From DATLWR01 sp035576205 (GTDB lineage: Bacteria; Pseudomonadota; Zetaproteobacteria; Mariprofundales; Mariprofundaceae), in NCBI GenBank assembly GCA_035576205.1, contig DATLWR010000103.1, positions 1 to 14,068 of the forward strand: DNA of 14,068 nt, in the 5' to 3' direction. A program made the position numbers and the translations under genes. The notes beneath the pieces were generated by a model. That model was not told where the DNA came from, made no database searches, and saw only the letters and a list, made by a program, of their open reading frames with translations. Shown here piece by piece: positions 1-7,942 of the stretch. Each line of letters opens with the position of its first letter. Position 1 is the stretch's first letter.

Positions 1-3000
1 GCGATGGTGCCGAAGGCGATCTCGTCCGCACCCAAGAGGGCAGCGATGATGACGTCGCGGCCGGTACGCATCTGGCCGTCGGCCTGCAGCACGGTGCGGC
101 CGCGCAGTCGGTTGAGCACCAGTGTCTGCTGCGTTTCCGCAAGGCCCAGCTCCCACGGGGAGCCGGCATACTTGATTGAGGTGAGCGGGGAGGCGCCTGT
201 ACCGCCGTCATGGCCGGCGATCACCACATGGTCGGCATGTGCCTTTACCACACCGGCGGCGATGGTGCCGACACCGACCTCGGAAACCAGCTTGACCGAG
301 ATGTCCGCGGCCGGGTTGGTGTTCTTGAGGTCGAAGATCAGCTGTGCCAGGTCTTCGATCGAGTAGATGTCGTGGTGCGGCGGCGGGGAAATCAGGCCGA
401 CACCCGGTGTCGAGTGACGCACGCGGGCGATACGCTTGTCGACCTTGTGGCCGGGCAGCTGGCCGCCTTCGCCGGGCTTGGCACCCTGCGCCATCTTGAT
501 CTGGATCTGGTCGGCGTTGGCGAGATACTCGGTGGTAACGCCAAAACGGCCGGAGGCAACCTGCTTGATCGCCGAACGCATCGAGTCGCCGTTCGGCAGC
601 TTCTCGAAGCGCTCCGGCTCCTCGCCGCCCTCGCCGGTGTTGGACTTGCCGCCCAGCCGGTTCATGGCGATGGCCAGTGTCGAGTGCGCCTCGTGCGAGA
701 TCGAGCCGAAGGACATCGCACCGGTGGCGAAGCGCTTGACGATGCTGGTGGCCGGCTCGACCTCTTCGATCGGGATCGGCTTGCCCTTCTTGAAGCGGAA
801 CAGGCCGCGCAGGGTCTTCAGCCGGCCGGCCTGATCGTTGATCATTCCGGCGTATTCCTTGTAGAGGGCGTAATTGCCGGTACGCACGGCGTGTTGCACC
901 TTGGCGATCGCTTCCGGGGTGAGCGTGTGCTCGTCGCCACGGATCCTCCACGCGTACTCGCCGCCGACATCCAGCGCATTCCTGTAGATCATGACGCCGC
1001 GGAAGGCATCGCGATGGCGGCGGGCCGCTTCTTCGGCAATCTCGGTGAGGCCCGCACCCTCGATCTGGGTCGGCGTGCCGGTGAAATACTTCTTCACGAA
1101 GGCGCTGGAAAGCCCCACCGCCTCGAAGATCTGCGAGCCGCAGTAGGACTGGTAGGTGGAGATGCCCATCTTCGACATCACCTTCAGGATGCCCTTGCCG
1201 ATCGCCTTGATGTAGCGCTTCTCGATCTCGGAGGCAGCAAGGTCGGCCGGCAGCATGCCATGACGCTGCATGTCGACCAGCGTCTCGAAGGCGAGGTACG
1301 GGTTGATCGCTTCGGCGCCATAACCGGCCAGGCAGCAGAAGTGGTGCACTTCGCGGGCGCTGCCGGTCTCGACGACGAGGCCGGTTTCGGTGCGCAGGCC
1401 TTCGCGGATCAGGTGCTGGTGCACCGCACTCGTGGCGAGCAGCGACGGAATGGCGATCTGGGTCGCGTCCATGGCTCGGTCGGAGAGGATGATGATGTTG
1501 TAACGGTCGCGGACCGCCTCTTCGGCTGCCTTGCAGAGCGCCTCGAGCGCGGCTTCCATGCCGGCGGCACCCTGTTCGGCCGGGTAGCAGGTGCACAGCG
1601 TGACGGTGCGGAAACGGCCGTCGGTGTACTGGTCGATATGGCGGATCTTCTCCAGCTCCTTGTTGGAGAGGATCGGCTGGTGCACCTCAAGGCGCAGCTG
1701 CGGCGCCGAATCGTTCAGGCCGAGCAGGTTGGGGCGCGGACCGATGATCGAGGTCAGGCTCATCACCATCTCTTCGCGGATCGGGTCGATCGGCGGGTTG
1801 GTCACCTGCGCGAAGAGCTGGCGGAAATAGCTGAACAGCGGCTTCGGCCGGTTGGAAAGCACGGCGAGCGGGCTGTCGTTGCCCATCGAGCCGATCGCTT
1901 CCTGGCCGGAGACGGCCATCGGCGTCATCAGCATCTTCAGGTCTTCCTGCGTATAGCCGAAGGCCTGCTGGCGGTTGAGCATGGTATCGTGGTCGGGAGT
2001 CTGCGGCGCAATCTCCTCCGGCAGCTCCTCGAGCTGGATCTGCGTCTTGGCCAGCCACTCCTGGTACGGCCTGGCGTTGGCCAGCTCGTTCTTCAGTTCG
2101 GCATCGTCGATGATGCGGCCGGCCTCGAGGTCGATCAGGAACATCTTGCCGGGCTGCAAGCGCCACTTCTTGACGATCTTCTCTTCCGGAATGTCGAGCA
2201 CGCCCATCTCGGAGGCCATCACGACGAGGTCGTCGCTGGTGACGAGATAACGGGCCGGGCGCAGACCGTTGCGGTCGAGTGTGGCACCGATCTGGCGGCC
2301 GTCGGTGAAGGCCACTGCGGCCGGGCCATCCCACGGCTCCATGATGGCGGCGTAATGCTCGTAGAAGGCACGGCGCTTCTCGTCCATCAGCTTGTTGCCG
2401 GCCCAGGCTTCCGGGATCATCAGCATGGCGGCGTGGGCGAGGCTGTAGCCGCCCATGTAGAGCAGCTCGATGGCATTGTCGAAGCAGGCGGTGTCGGACT
2501 GCCCCTCGTTGCTGATCGGCCAGAGCTTGTGGATGTCGTCGCCGAGGATCTCCGAGCTCATCGAATGGCGGCGGGCATTCATCCAGTTCAGGTTGCCGCG
2601 TACGGTGTTGATCTCGCCGTTATGCGCCACCATGCGGAACGGATGCGACAGCTCCCACGACGGGAAGGTGTTGGTGGAGAAGCGCTGATGGACCAGAGCC
2701 AGCGCGCTGGTCAGGCGGGCGTCGTTCAGGTCCTCGTAGTAGGCGCCGACCTGGTGCGACAGGAACATGCCCTTGTAAACGATGGTACGGCTCGACATCG
2801 AGGCGATGTAGAACTTGGCGGCATCCTCGAAGCCTTCGGCATTGACGCGCGAGCTGACCAGGCGGCGGATGACGAACAGCTTGCGTTCGAAAGCCTCCTG
2901 ATCGGCGCAGTTCTTGCCGCGGCCGACGAAAGCCTGGCGGATCGCCGGCTCGCAGGTGGTAACGCTCTCCGGCAGATCGGCGCGCACGGCGTCCACCGGG

Positions 3001-3392
3001 ACGTCGCGCCAGCCGAGGAACACCTGTCCCTCTTCGGCGACCGTCTTCTCGACGATGGCTTCGCAGGTGGCGCGGTGCGCCGCATCCTGAGGGAAAAAGA
3101 TCATGGCAACGCCGTAATCGCCGGCTTCGGGCAGGGTAAAGCCGAGGTCGCCGCTAACGGCACGGAAAAAGCCGTCCGGCAGCTGGATCAGGATACCGGC
3201 GCCATCGCCTTCGCGCGGGTCGGCACCGGCGGCACCACGGTGGGTCAGTCGCTTGAGGATTTCGAGGCCCTTTTCGATAATCGCATGGCTCTTCTGGTTC
3301 TTGATGTGCGCCACGAAGCCGACGCCGCAGGCATCATGCTCATGCCTGGGGTCATACAGACCTTGCTTCAACGGAAGACGCGACTGACTCAT
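1..3392 (-). CDS. gltB: Glutamate synthase (NADPH) large subunit, 5' part (cut by window edge)
   Basis: Large (alpha) chain of bacterial glutamate synthase, which releases ammonia from glutamine and channels it to an FMN site where 2-oxoglutarate becomes glutamate. About 1130 of roughly 1500 codons are present. The translation opens MSQSRLPLKQG and reaches CGVGFVAHIK; Cys22 should be the N-terminal nucleophile once a 21-residue propeptide is removed. The class II amidotransferase domain covers about 22-430 (HQRFSTNTFPSW, HNGEINT). The FMN-binding synthase domain follows, with GAMSFGSIS near 890 and GGKSNTGEGGE near 915. The frame leaves the window just before the expected [3Fe-4S] cysteines. 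Two adjacent ATGs exist (3395 and 3392). The second is preferred because GAGG at 3400-3403 lies 7 bases before it and only 4 before the first. gltD would be expected further downstream, outside the window. Confidence 0.97.
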   Translation of the reverse strand, partial: MSQSRLPLKQGLYDPRHEHDACGVGFVAHIKNQKSHAIIEKGLEILKRLTHRGAAGADPREGDGAGILIQLPDGFFRAVSGDLGFTLPEAGDYGVAMIFFPQDAAHRATCEAIVEKTVAEEGQVFLGWRDVPVDAVRADLPESVTTCEPAIRQAFVGRGKNCADQEAFERKLFVIRRLVSSRVNAEGFEDAAKFYIASMSSRTIVYKGMFLSHQVGAYYEDLNDARLTSALALVHQRFSTNTFPSWELSHPFRMVAHNGEINTVRGNLNWMNARRHSMSSEILGDDIHKLWPISNEGQSDTACFDNAIELLYMGGYSLAHAAMLMIPEAWAGNKLMDEKRRAFYEHYAAIMEPWDGPAAVAFTDGRQIGATLDRNGLRPARYLVTSDDLVVMASEMGVLDIPEEKIVKKWRLQPGKMFLIDLEAGRIIDDAELKNELANARPYQEWLAKTQIQLEELPEEIAPQTPDHDTMLNRQQAFGYTQEDLKMLMTPMAVSGQEAIGSMGNDSPLAVLSNRPKPLFSYFRQLFAQVTNPPIDPIREEMVMSLTSIIGPRPNLLGLNDSAPQLRLEVHQPILSNKELEKIRHIDQYTDGRFRTVTLCTCYPAEQGAAGMEAALEALCKAAEEAVRDRYNIIILSDRAMDATQIAIPSLLATSAVHQHLIREGLRTETGLVVETGSAREVHHFCCLAGYGAEAINPYLAFETLVDMQRHGMLPADLAASEIEKRYIKAIGKGILKVMSKMGISTYQSYCGSQIFEAVGLSSAFVKKYFTGTPTQIEGAGLTEIAEEAARRHRDAFRGVMIYRNALDVGGEYAWRIRGDEHTLTPEAIAKVQHAVRTGNYALYKEYAGMINDQAGRLKTLRGLFRFKKGKPIPIEEVEPATSIVKRFATGAMSFGSISHEAHSTLAIAMNRLGGKSNTGEGGEEPERFEKLPNGDSMRSAIKQVASGRFGVTTEYLANADQIQIKMAQGAKPGEGGQLPGHKVDKRIARVRHSTPGVGLISPPPHHDIYSIEDLAQLIFDLKNTNPAADISVKLVSEVGVGTIAAGVVKAHADHVVIAGHDGGTGASPLTSIKYAGSPWELGLAETQQTLVLNRLRGRTVLQADGQMRTGRDVIIAALLGADEIAFGTI

Positions 3393-3430
3393 CATTTCAC
3401 CTCGATGTGCTCTGTGCGGTACTGTGCCGC

Positions 3431-3474
3431 CCGAATCCCCGGATTCGGATTCCATACGACCGGCCCCCCGGTCG
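3431..3474 (-). promoter_or_regulatory. Two tandem perfect inverted repeats in the gltB leader
   Basis: CCGAATCC-CC-GGATTCGG (3431-3448) is a perfect 8-bp inverted repeat and CGACCGG-CCCC-CCGGTCG (3457-3474) is a perfect 7-bp one. They lie 8 bases apart, between gltB and the divergent ferredoxin gene, the nearer one about 39 bases from the gltB start. In gltB mRNA they could form two GC-rich hairpins; as DNA they could be operators. Neither is followed by a T-run in either direction, so simple terminators are unlikely. The pairing is seen directly; the role is inference. Confidence 0.5.
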
Positions 3475-3535
3475 CAAAGGGGAGCGCAATCTAGCGAAAG
3501 CCGCCGAAATTCTCTACCCCCGCATTGGCCCTGCA

Positions 3536-3571
3536 TTGGCGCGCCCGCCGGCATGCTCTAGGCTACGGCGG
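3536..3571 (+). promoter_or_regulatory. Candidate promoter for the NuoE-like gene, possibly leaderless
   Basis: TTGGCG (3536-3541), a 17-base spacer and TAGGCT (3559-3564) fit a sigma70-type promoter moderately well. Transcription would start about 7 bases past the -10, at or next to the ATG at 3572, and no Shine-Dalgarno sequence is visible. A direct repeat GCATTGGC (3522-3529 and 3533-3540, 11-base period, roughly one helical turn) overlaps the -35 region and may be a regulator site. Read by eye only. Confidence 0.35.
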
Positions 3572-3970
3572 ATGACATCTATTCCGGCGCAGGAAATTCG
3601 CGAACTACTCGAAAGCAAAGGATATTCCTCGGCGGCCTATCTGCTGGCCGCGCTGGAGGACGTGCAGGCATCTTGCGGCGTACTGGACGACGAATCGCTC
3701 GCTGCAGTGGCCGCCCATTTCCGCTTGCCGGAGGCGAAGGTGCGGGCGTTGGTCGCCGATTGTACCGAAGCCTTCCGGAGTGCGTCGGCGCCTGAGCTGC
3801 GTATCTGTCTCGGACCTGTCTGCCGCAATGCCGGCTCGGAAGCGCTGCTGGAGAAGGCGGGGAATGCAGCAGCCAGCAGCCACTGTATGGGTGCCTGCGA
3901 CCATGCACCTGTGGCGAAGCTGAACGGGAAACTGATTGCCGAGGCGACACCGGAGGATCTGGGTCTCTGA
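3572..3970 (+). CDS. NuoE-like thioredoxin-fold [2Fe-2S] ferredoxin, stand-alone
   Basis: A 132-residue protein resembling the 24-kDa subunit of NADH dehydrogenase (NuoE) and its relatives HoxE and FdsG. The N-terminal half (about 8-70) is the helical region typical of NuoE. The C-terminal half is the thioredoxin-like ferredoxin domain with four cluster cysteines, C79-x4-C84 (RICLGPVC) and C105-x3-C109 (HCMGACDHAP). The C-x4-C...C-x3-C pattern is the family signature for a [2Fe-2S] cluster. No nuoF, hoxF or formate dehydrogenase gene is adjacent, so its electron partner is unknown; it may act as a soluble electron carrier. The frame stays open upstream to about 3407, but the ATG at 3572 begins the family-like sequence; it has no good ribosome binding site and a -10-like hexamer ends 7 bases before it. 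Family is clear, function inferred. Confidence 0.85.
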   Translation: MTSIPAQEIRELLESKGYSSAAYLLAALEDVQASCGVLDDESLAAVAAHFRLPEAKVRALVADCTEAFRSASAPELRICLGPVCRNAGSEALLEKAGNAAASSHCMGACDHAPVAKLNGKLIAEATPEDLGL

Positions 3971-4075
3971 ACGCTAGATGAGAGCTGGCAAATTTAGCGT
4001 CGTCTCAACCCATCGAGGGGTTGCCAAAATCAGCGACGGCGGATTGAGTGGCAGGAAGCCAAATCAATCCTTCGA

Positions 4076-4858
4076 TCAATTCCCGCGCAGTTTGCCGGCC
4101 ATGATCTGCAGGCCGATGAAGCGGGGGATCGACTTCTGCAGCAGCCAGAGCAGGCGGTGGCGCCAGCCCGGCACACAATAGCCGCCGCCATTGTCCAGGG
4201 TCCGCAGGGCGCATTCGATGACGATGCGGGGCTGCGTACGGAAAAAACTGCCCGGGCCGGACGCCATGCCGGAGATGTCACGGAAACCGGTCGGTGACGG
4301 ACCGGGTACCAGCGTGACGATACGCAACCTGTTTTCCATTTCGATGCGCAGCGCTTCGCTCCAGTAGCTCAGCCCCGCCTTGGCTGCGGCATAGCTGCTC
4401 ATGTAGGGCAGCGGGTATTCGCCGGCCAGCGACGAGACATTGATGACGAATCCCTGCTGGCTGATCAGCTGCGGCAGCAGCGCATGGGTCAGGGCGATCG
4501 GCGTGCAGAGATCGGTACGGATGACCGACAGCTGCTCCTCCACCTCGCGATCGGCAAAGCCGCCCCACAGGCCGAAACCGGCATTGTTGACGAGGCCGCA
4601 GATCGTATCGTCGACCAGCTTCCCGAGCAGGCTGTTGACGCCTGCCGTATCGCCGATATCGACGGCAAAACAGCGGTGCCATTCCGGGTGTGCGAGGCTT
4701 TCCCGCAGCGATTGCAGCTTTTCGGCATTGCGGCCATGCAGGATCAGTGCATAGCCGCGCGCTTCCAGCCGGCGGGCGAATTCGCGGCCGAAGCCGCCGG
4801 AGGCTCCGGTGATCAGGACGGTGCCGATCGGGGTGATGTGATCCGTTGCCTGATTCAC
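4076..4858 (-). CDS. Short-chain dehydrogenase/reductase (SDR family)
   Basis: A 260-residue classical SDR, an NAD(P)-dependent oxidoreductase of unknown substrate. Seen: the cofactor motif TGASGGFG (17-24), NNAG (91-94), catalytic Ser143 and the YAAAK motif with Tyr156 and Lys160, which has the usual 13-residue Ser-Tyr spacing. The C-terminal part (about 225-255) is rich in W, L and I and could associate with the membrane. No ATG precedes the Rossmann motif. The chosen start is GTG at 4858, overlapping the stop of the PHP gene as GTGA, which implies translational coupling in one transcript. Homologs sit among the YqjQ/DltE-type SDRs, often given general oxidoreductase names. The right strand and frame are certain; the substrate cannot be told from sequence. 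Confidence 0.93.
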   Translation of the reverse strand: MNQATDHITPIGTVLITGASGGFGREFARRLEARGYALILHGRNAEKLQSLRESLAHPEWHRCFAVDIGDTAGVNSLLGKLVDDTICGLVNNAGFGLWGGFADREVEEQLSVIRTDLCTPIALTHALLPQLISQQGFVINVSSLAGEYPLPYMSSYAAAKAGLSYWSEALRIEMENRLRIVTLVPGPSPTGFRDISGMASGPGSFFRTQPRIVIECALRTLDNGGGYCVPGWRHRLLWLLQKSIPRFIGLQIMAGKLRGN

Positions 4859-5679
4859 AGGGGTGTGATCGGCAACAGCCGCATCCGCCGCTGTTCGAAG
4901 GCGGCAACTTCCTGCACACCGCAGGCGGTGAGCATGGCGAGGCAGGTATCCATCGCGTGGCCGACCTCGCCCGGAGCATGGGCATCGGAGCCGAAGGCGA
5001 AGGGAATCTTCAGTTCCGCGGCACGGGCGATCATGGCACCGTGCGGGTAGACCTCGCCGACAGGCTTGCGCAGCCCTGCCGAGCTGATCTCCAGCGCCGC
5101 ACCTGCTTCCTTCACCGCCTGCAGCATCGCCTCCATGGTCTCGGCGACACGACGGCTGCCGGGAGTGGGACGGTGGCCGAATTTCTTGATCAGGTCGGGA
5201 TGGCCGATGATGTCGAACATGCCGGTGCGAGCCGATGCCGCCACCGTCTCGAAATAGGCGCAGTAGGCGTCGTCGAGGTCCCTGCCTTGCCATTGTTCCA
5301 TGTTGTCGGGATTGTCGAAGCCCCAGTCGCCGATGTAATGCACCGAACCGATGATGTAGTCCCATGGATGCGAGGCGATCATGTCGGCGACATAGGCTTC
5401 GGAACCGGGGTGATAGTCGGCCTCCAGGCCGCGGCGGATGGCAAGACGTCCGGCGAACCGCTCGCGGGTCTGCTCCAGCTCGTCGAGGTAACCGGCAAGT
5501 TCGTCGTCCTGCATTCGCCAGGCGGCATCGAAACCGTTCGGCATGGGGGAGTGGTCCGACATGCCGATCTCGGAGAGCCCCAGCTGCACGGCCACCGCCG
5601 CGTAGTCGCGGATGCTGCCGATGGCGTGATGGCAGCGTGGAGTGTGCATATGATAGTCGGGGACCGGTGCGAAACGCAT
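4855..5679 (-). CDS. PHP-domain phosphatase, histidinol-phosphatase (HisJ/HisK) type
   Basis: A 274-residue PHP-domain metal-dependent phosphoesterase of the histidinol-phosphatase group, which converts histidinol phosphate to histidinol in histidine synthesis. Metal ligands characteristic of the fold are visible in order: HMH (10-12), H18, DH (42-43), E86, H114 (GSVHY), H160 (IGHPD) and DAH (232-234). Length matches the family. No his genes are nearby, and proteobacteria often have a different HisB-type enzyme, so the true substrate may be another phosphate ester. It is first in a two-gene unit with the SDR (4-base GTGA overlap). The ATG at 5679 has no clear Shine-Dalgarno; TAGCAT (5691-5686 on the minus strand) ends 6 bases upstream and may be the -10 of a near-leaderless message. 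Confidence 0.88.
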   Translation of the reverse strand: MRFAPVPDYHMHTPRCHHAIGSIRDYAAVAVQLGLSEIGMSDHSPMPNGFDAAWRMQDDELAGYLDELEQTRERFAGRLAIRRGLEADYHPGSEAYVADMIASHPWDYIIGSVHYIGDWGFDNPDNMEQWQGRDLDDAYCAYFETVAASARTGMFDIIGHPDLIKKFGHRPTPGSRRVAETMEAMLQAVKEAGAALEISSAGLRKPVGEVYPHGAMIARAAELKIPFAFGSDAHAPGEVGHAMDTCLAMLTACGVQEVAAFEQRRMRLLPITPL

Positions 5680-5746
5680 GTCGCCATGCTAGGCTCGTAC
5701 AGCGAAATGCGGAAGGGGAAGCGATGCGGAAAGGGGGCAAAATGGT

Positions 5747-5774
5747 TTGACACTGCCCCGGAAATTCGGACACT
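5747..5774 (+). promoter_or_regulatory. Candidate promoter for the tRNA-Lys/tRNA-Glu unit
   Basis: A consensus -35, TTGACA (5747-5752), is followed after 16 bases by a weaker -10, GACACT (5769-5774), with a GC-rich run (GCGCCGC) next to the likely start near 5781. A consensus -35 with a GC-rich discriminator is the arrangement known for stringently controlled stable-RNA promoters. Mature tRNA-Lys begins at 5790. The -10 is a poor match, so only the -35 is convincing. Confidence 0.5.
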
Positions 5775-5789
5775 TCGCGCCGCATCAAC

Positions 5790-5865
5790 GCGCCTATAGC
5801 TCAGTCGGTAGAGCAACGGACTTTTAATCCGTGGGTCCTTGGTTCGAGTCCAAGTGGGCGCACCA
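5790..5865 (+). tRNA. tRNA-Lys (anticodon TTT)
   Basis: A full cloverleaf of 76 bases including encoded CCA (5863-5865). The acceptor stem GCGCCTA pairs with TGGGCGC (one G-T pair). The D arm contains AGCTCAGTCGGTAGAGC. The anticodon stem ACGGA/TCCGT encloses loop CTTTTAA, putting TTT at 5823-5825. The T arm has GGTTCGAGTCC. The discriminator base is A. It lies 54 bases before tRNA-Glu and is probably cotranscribed with it. Confidence 0.97.
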
Positions 5866-5919
5866 CCGATCTTGTTGACGTAGCAAGCTGATTCCATAAG
5901 CTTCGCCGCGTCTTTCAGG

Positions 5920-5995
5920 GTCCCCATCGTCTAGAGGCCTAGGACACCGCCCTTTCACGGCGGCAACGCGGGTTCGAATCCCGCTGGGGACGCCA
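5920..5995 (+). tRNA. tRNA-Glu (anticodon TTC)
   Basis: A cloverleaf of 76 bases with encoded CCA. The acceptor stem GTCCCCA pairs with TGGGGAC and the discriminator is G. The anticodon stem CCGCC/GGCGG encloses CTTTCAC, giving TTC at 5954-5956. The T arm is GCGGGTTCGAATCCCGC. It is second in the tRNA pair and is followed after 16 bases by a hairpin terminator. Confidence 0.97.
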
Positions 5996-6011
5996 TCTTT
6001 TCCATGAGTCC

Positions 6012-6041
6012 AAAGCACTCCATCCGGGGTGCTTTTATATT
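6012..6041 (+). terminator. Rho-independent terminator after tRNA-Glu
   Basis: AAAGCACTCC (6012-6021) pairs with GGGGTGCTTT (6026-6035) over 10 bp with one G-T pair, loop ATCC, running into TTTTATATTT. The position just after tRNA-Glu fits the end of the tRNA transcript. Confidence 0.85.
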
Positions 6042-6172
6042 TGTTGCCAACGATACGTTCGGCCATTGTGCATGCTTCATGGCGTAATTTCTTTTCGTAG
6101 TCAGTTGGTACTAAACTGTATGGCATCGGCGGACTTCGTAAGCCGCTGGCGCCGGCACGGGAGGCAGGCTGC

Positions 6173-7306
6173 ATGGACGAGCAAAATTTGCTGCACGAAC
6201 TGAGAGAGCAGATCGAGGTTTTGCGCCTGGCCAAGACCGAGGTCGACGAGGCCCTGCGCCACAGCCGCCAGCAGAACCAGGCCTTGTTCGATCGCATGCT
6301 GGATGTCTATTACCAGTCCGATATGGATGGAAATATCCGGACGGTTTCGCCCTCCTGCCTGTCGCAGACCGGTTATCGCCCCGAAGAGGTGATCGGTCGC
6401 TCGACAACCGATTTCTATGTCGATCCGTCCCGTCGCGACGAGCTGATCCAGTTACTCTATCGCGATGGAAAGGTGAACGACTTCACTATCGAAATGATCC
6501 ACAAGGATGGCACGCTGAGGTTCGCCTCACTGACCTGCTGGCTGACCCTGGACGAGAATCAGCAGCCGGTCGGGATCGAAGGCATTCTGCGTAACGTGAC
6601 CGAGCGCAAACGCATCGAAAGCGAGCAGCAACGTTTGCTTGAGGAGAACCGCAAGCTGATGCGCCAGTTGATGCAGGTGCAGGAGCAGGAGCGGCGGTTG
6701 CTTGCCCTCGCCCTGCACGACGAACTCGGGCAATTGCTGACCAGCATCGATGCCAATGCATCCTATATCAGCAAGCATTCGGACAATGCCGATATTCGCG
6801 CCACGGCCGAGGAGATCCTTCGCGATACCCAAGCCTCGTTTCGCGCCAGTCACGATGTGCTGATGAGGCTCAGGCCGGGCACGCTGGACACCCTCGGTTT
6901 GGCTGCCGCCCTGCAGGAACTGGCCGGCCATTGGGATAAAAAACAGAATCTCCACTGCTCCCTGACAATCAACGGCGAGATCGACCGCTTGGACGAGAAG
7001 CAGGCGATCGCAGTCTACCGGCTGGTTCAGGAGGGGCTGACCAACGCCTATCGTCACGGCAAGGCCGGTTGCGTGAAGGTGGTTGTGGCGTTGTTGCAGC
7101 GCCTTGGCAGAAAAGAGGTGGTGCAGGTTGAGATCGCTGATGATGGCAAGGGTTCGCACGTGGAGACTCAGGCTACAGGCATGGGGATCATCGGCATGCG
7201 TGAGCGCGTGCATGCGTTGGGAGGCACCTTCATGCTGACCAATCTGCCAGCCGACGGCGTACGCATCGAGGCGGTCATCCCGCTGGAGATCGAGGGGGAC
7301 GCGTAA
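6173..7306 (+). CDS. PAS-domain sensor histidine kinase, NarX/DegS-type (HisKA_3)
   Basis: A 377-residue sensor kinase with no membrane segment, so it is probably cytoplasmic. An N-terminal helix (about 3-36) leads into one PAS domain (about 37-147, ending in the PAC-like GILRNVTERKR), a coiled coil (about 144-172) and the HisKA_3 dimerisation domain with phospho-acceptor His182 in ALHDELGQLL. The HATPase domain shows the N box EGLTNAYRHG (287-296), DDGKG (323-327) and GMGIIGMRERV (336-346). No heme-binding His, flavin Cys or other ligand residue is obvious in the PAS, so the signal is unknown. The start ATG has GGGAGG about 8 bases upstream. It ends 3 bases before the response regulator, which is its likely partner. 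Confidence 0.93.
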   Translation: MDEQNLLHELREQIEVLRLAKTEVDEALRHSRQQNQALFDRMLDVYYQSDMDGNIRTVSPSCLSQTGYRPEEVIGRSTTDFYVDPSRRDELIQLLYRDGKVNDFTIEMIHKDGTLRFASLTCWLTLDENQQPVGIEGILRNVTERKRIESEQQRLLEENRKLMRQLMQVQEQERRLLALALHDELGQLLTSIDANASYISKHSDNADIRATAEEILRDTQASFRASHDVLMRLRPGTLDTLGLAAALQELAGHWDKKQNLHCSLTINGEIDRLDEKQAIAVYRLVQEGLTNAYRHGKAGCVKVVVALLQRLGRKEVVQVEIADDGKGSHVETQATGMGIIGMRERVHALGGTFMLTNLPADGVRIEAVIPLEIEGDA

Positions 7307-7309
7307 TCC

Positions 7310-7942
7310 ATGACCGGGCAACACATACGCCTGCAACTGGTGGACGATCACGAGGTGGTGCGCGCCGGATTGCGGCATCTGCTGGAGAACGAAGTCGATA
7401 TGCGCGTCGTGGGCGAATCAGCCAGTGGTAAGGAGGCATGCTGCGACTACGAACAGCATGAACCCGATATTGTGATCATGGATGTATCCCTGCCTGACAT
7501 GAGCGGTCTGGAAGTGATGCGCCGCATCCTGAGCAACCATCCCAAAGCCCGGATACTGATGCTCTCCATGCATGGCGGCATGGTTGCGGAACGGGCCATA
7601 CAGATGGGTGCTCGCGGCTTCATCTGCAAGCGCAGCGGGGCGCGGGAGCTGGTGAAGTCCATCCATTTGCTTATGGCGGGGGAGACTTATCTCGATCCCG
7701 CCGCCGAAATCAGCGAGACAAGCGGAGAGGGTGCGGCCGGTCTTTCCCTTTCCAAGCGTGAACTGGAGGTTTGTCTGTTGCTCGCCGAGGGCAGGAGCGT
7801 TGCCGAGATCGCCGACCAGCTGTACCTGAGCGAAAAAACAGTCTACACCCACCGGCAGCATGTCATGGACAAGCTGGGCGTCAGCACATCCGTGGAACTG
7901 GCGCAGTTGGTGATGCGTCTGGGTATGCAGCCGAACGCCTGA
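7310..7942 (+). CDS. NarL/FixJ-family response regulator
   Basis: A 210-residue transcription factor. The receiver domain (about 5-120) has the acidic pair D12/D13, phospho-acceptor D58 (IVIMDVSLPD), S86 in the switch position and K107. The C-terminal LuxR-type helix-turn-helix (about 145-205) contains LSKRELEVCLLLAEGRSVAEIA and the recognition region LSEKTVYTHRQHVMDKLGV. It follows the kinase stop by 3 bases and forms a two-gene operon with it. All key receiver residues are present, so it should be phosphorylated by the kinase. Targets are unknown; the small-gene cluster directly downstream is an obvious but unproven candidate. Confidence 0.95.
   Translation: MTGQHIRLQLVDDHEVVRAGLRHLLENEVDMRVVGESASGKEACCDYEQHEPDIVIMDVSLPDMSGLEVMRRILSNHPKARILMLSMHGGMVAERAIQMGARGFICKRSGARELVKSIHLLMAGETYLDPAAEISETSGEGAAGLSLSKRELEVCLLLAEGRSVAEIADQLYLSEKTVYTHRQHVMDKLGVSTSVELAQLVMRLGMQPNA

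Noticed and set aside
210..3494. Very long open frame on the plus strand opposite gltB
   Set aside because: The minus strand gives continuous, motif-perfect glutamate synthase. The plus-strand frame is its GC-rich antisense and resembles no known protein.
4006..4023. Hairpin CAACCC/GGGTTG as a terminator for the NuoE-like gene
   Set aside because: The stem is only 6 bp and no T-run follows.
4859..5788. In-frame extension of the SDR gene across the PHP gene, suggesting a fusion protein
   Set aside because: The upstream part is an out-of-frame reading of the PHP gene. The GTG overlapping the PHP stop explains the SDR start better.
4846..5799. 317-codon plus-strand open frame opposite the PHP gene, running into tRNA-Lys
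   Set aside because: It is antisense of a gene with all PHP metal ligands and it overlaps a tRNA gene.
5790..6041. tRNA genes as an integration (att) site for a mobile element
   Set aside because: Both tRNAs are intact. No integrase gene and no repeated copy of a tRNA 3' end was seen in the window.
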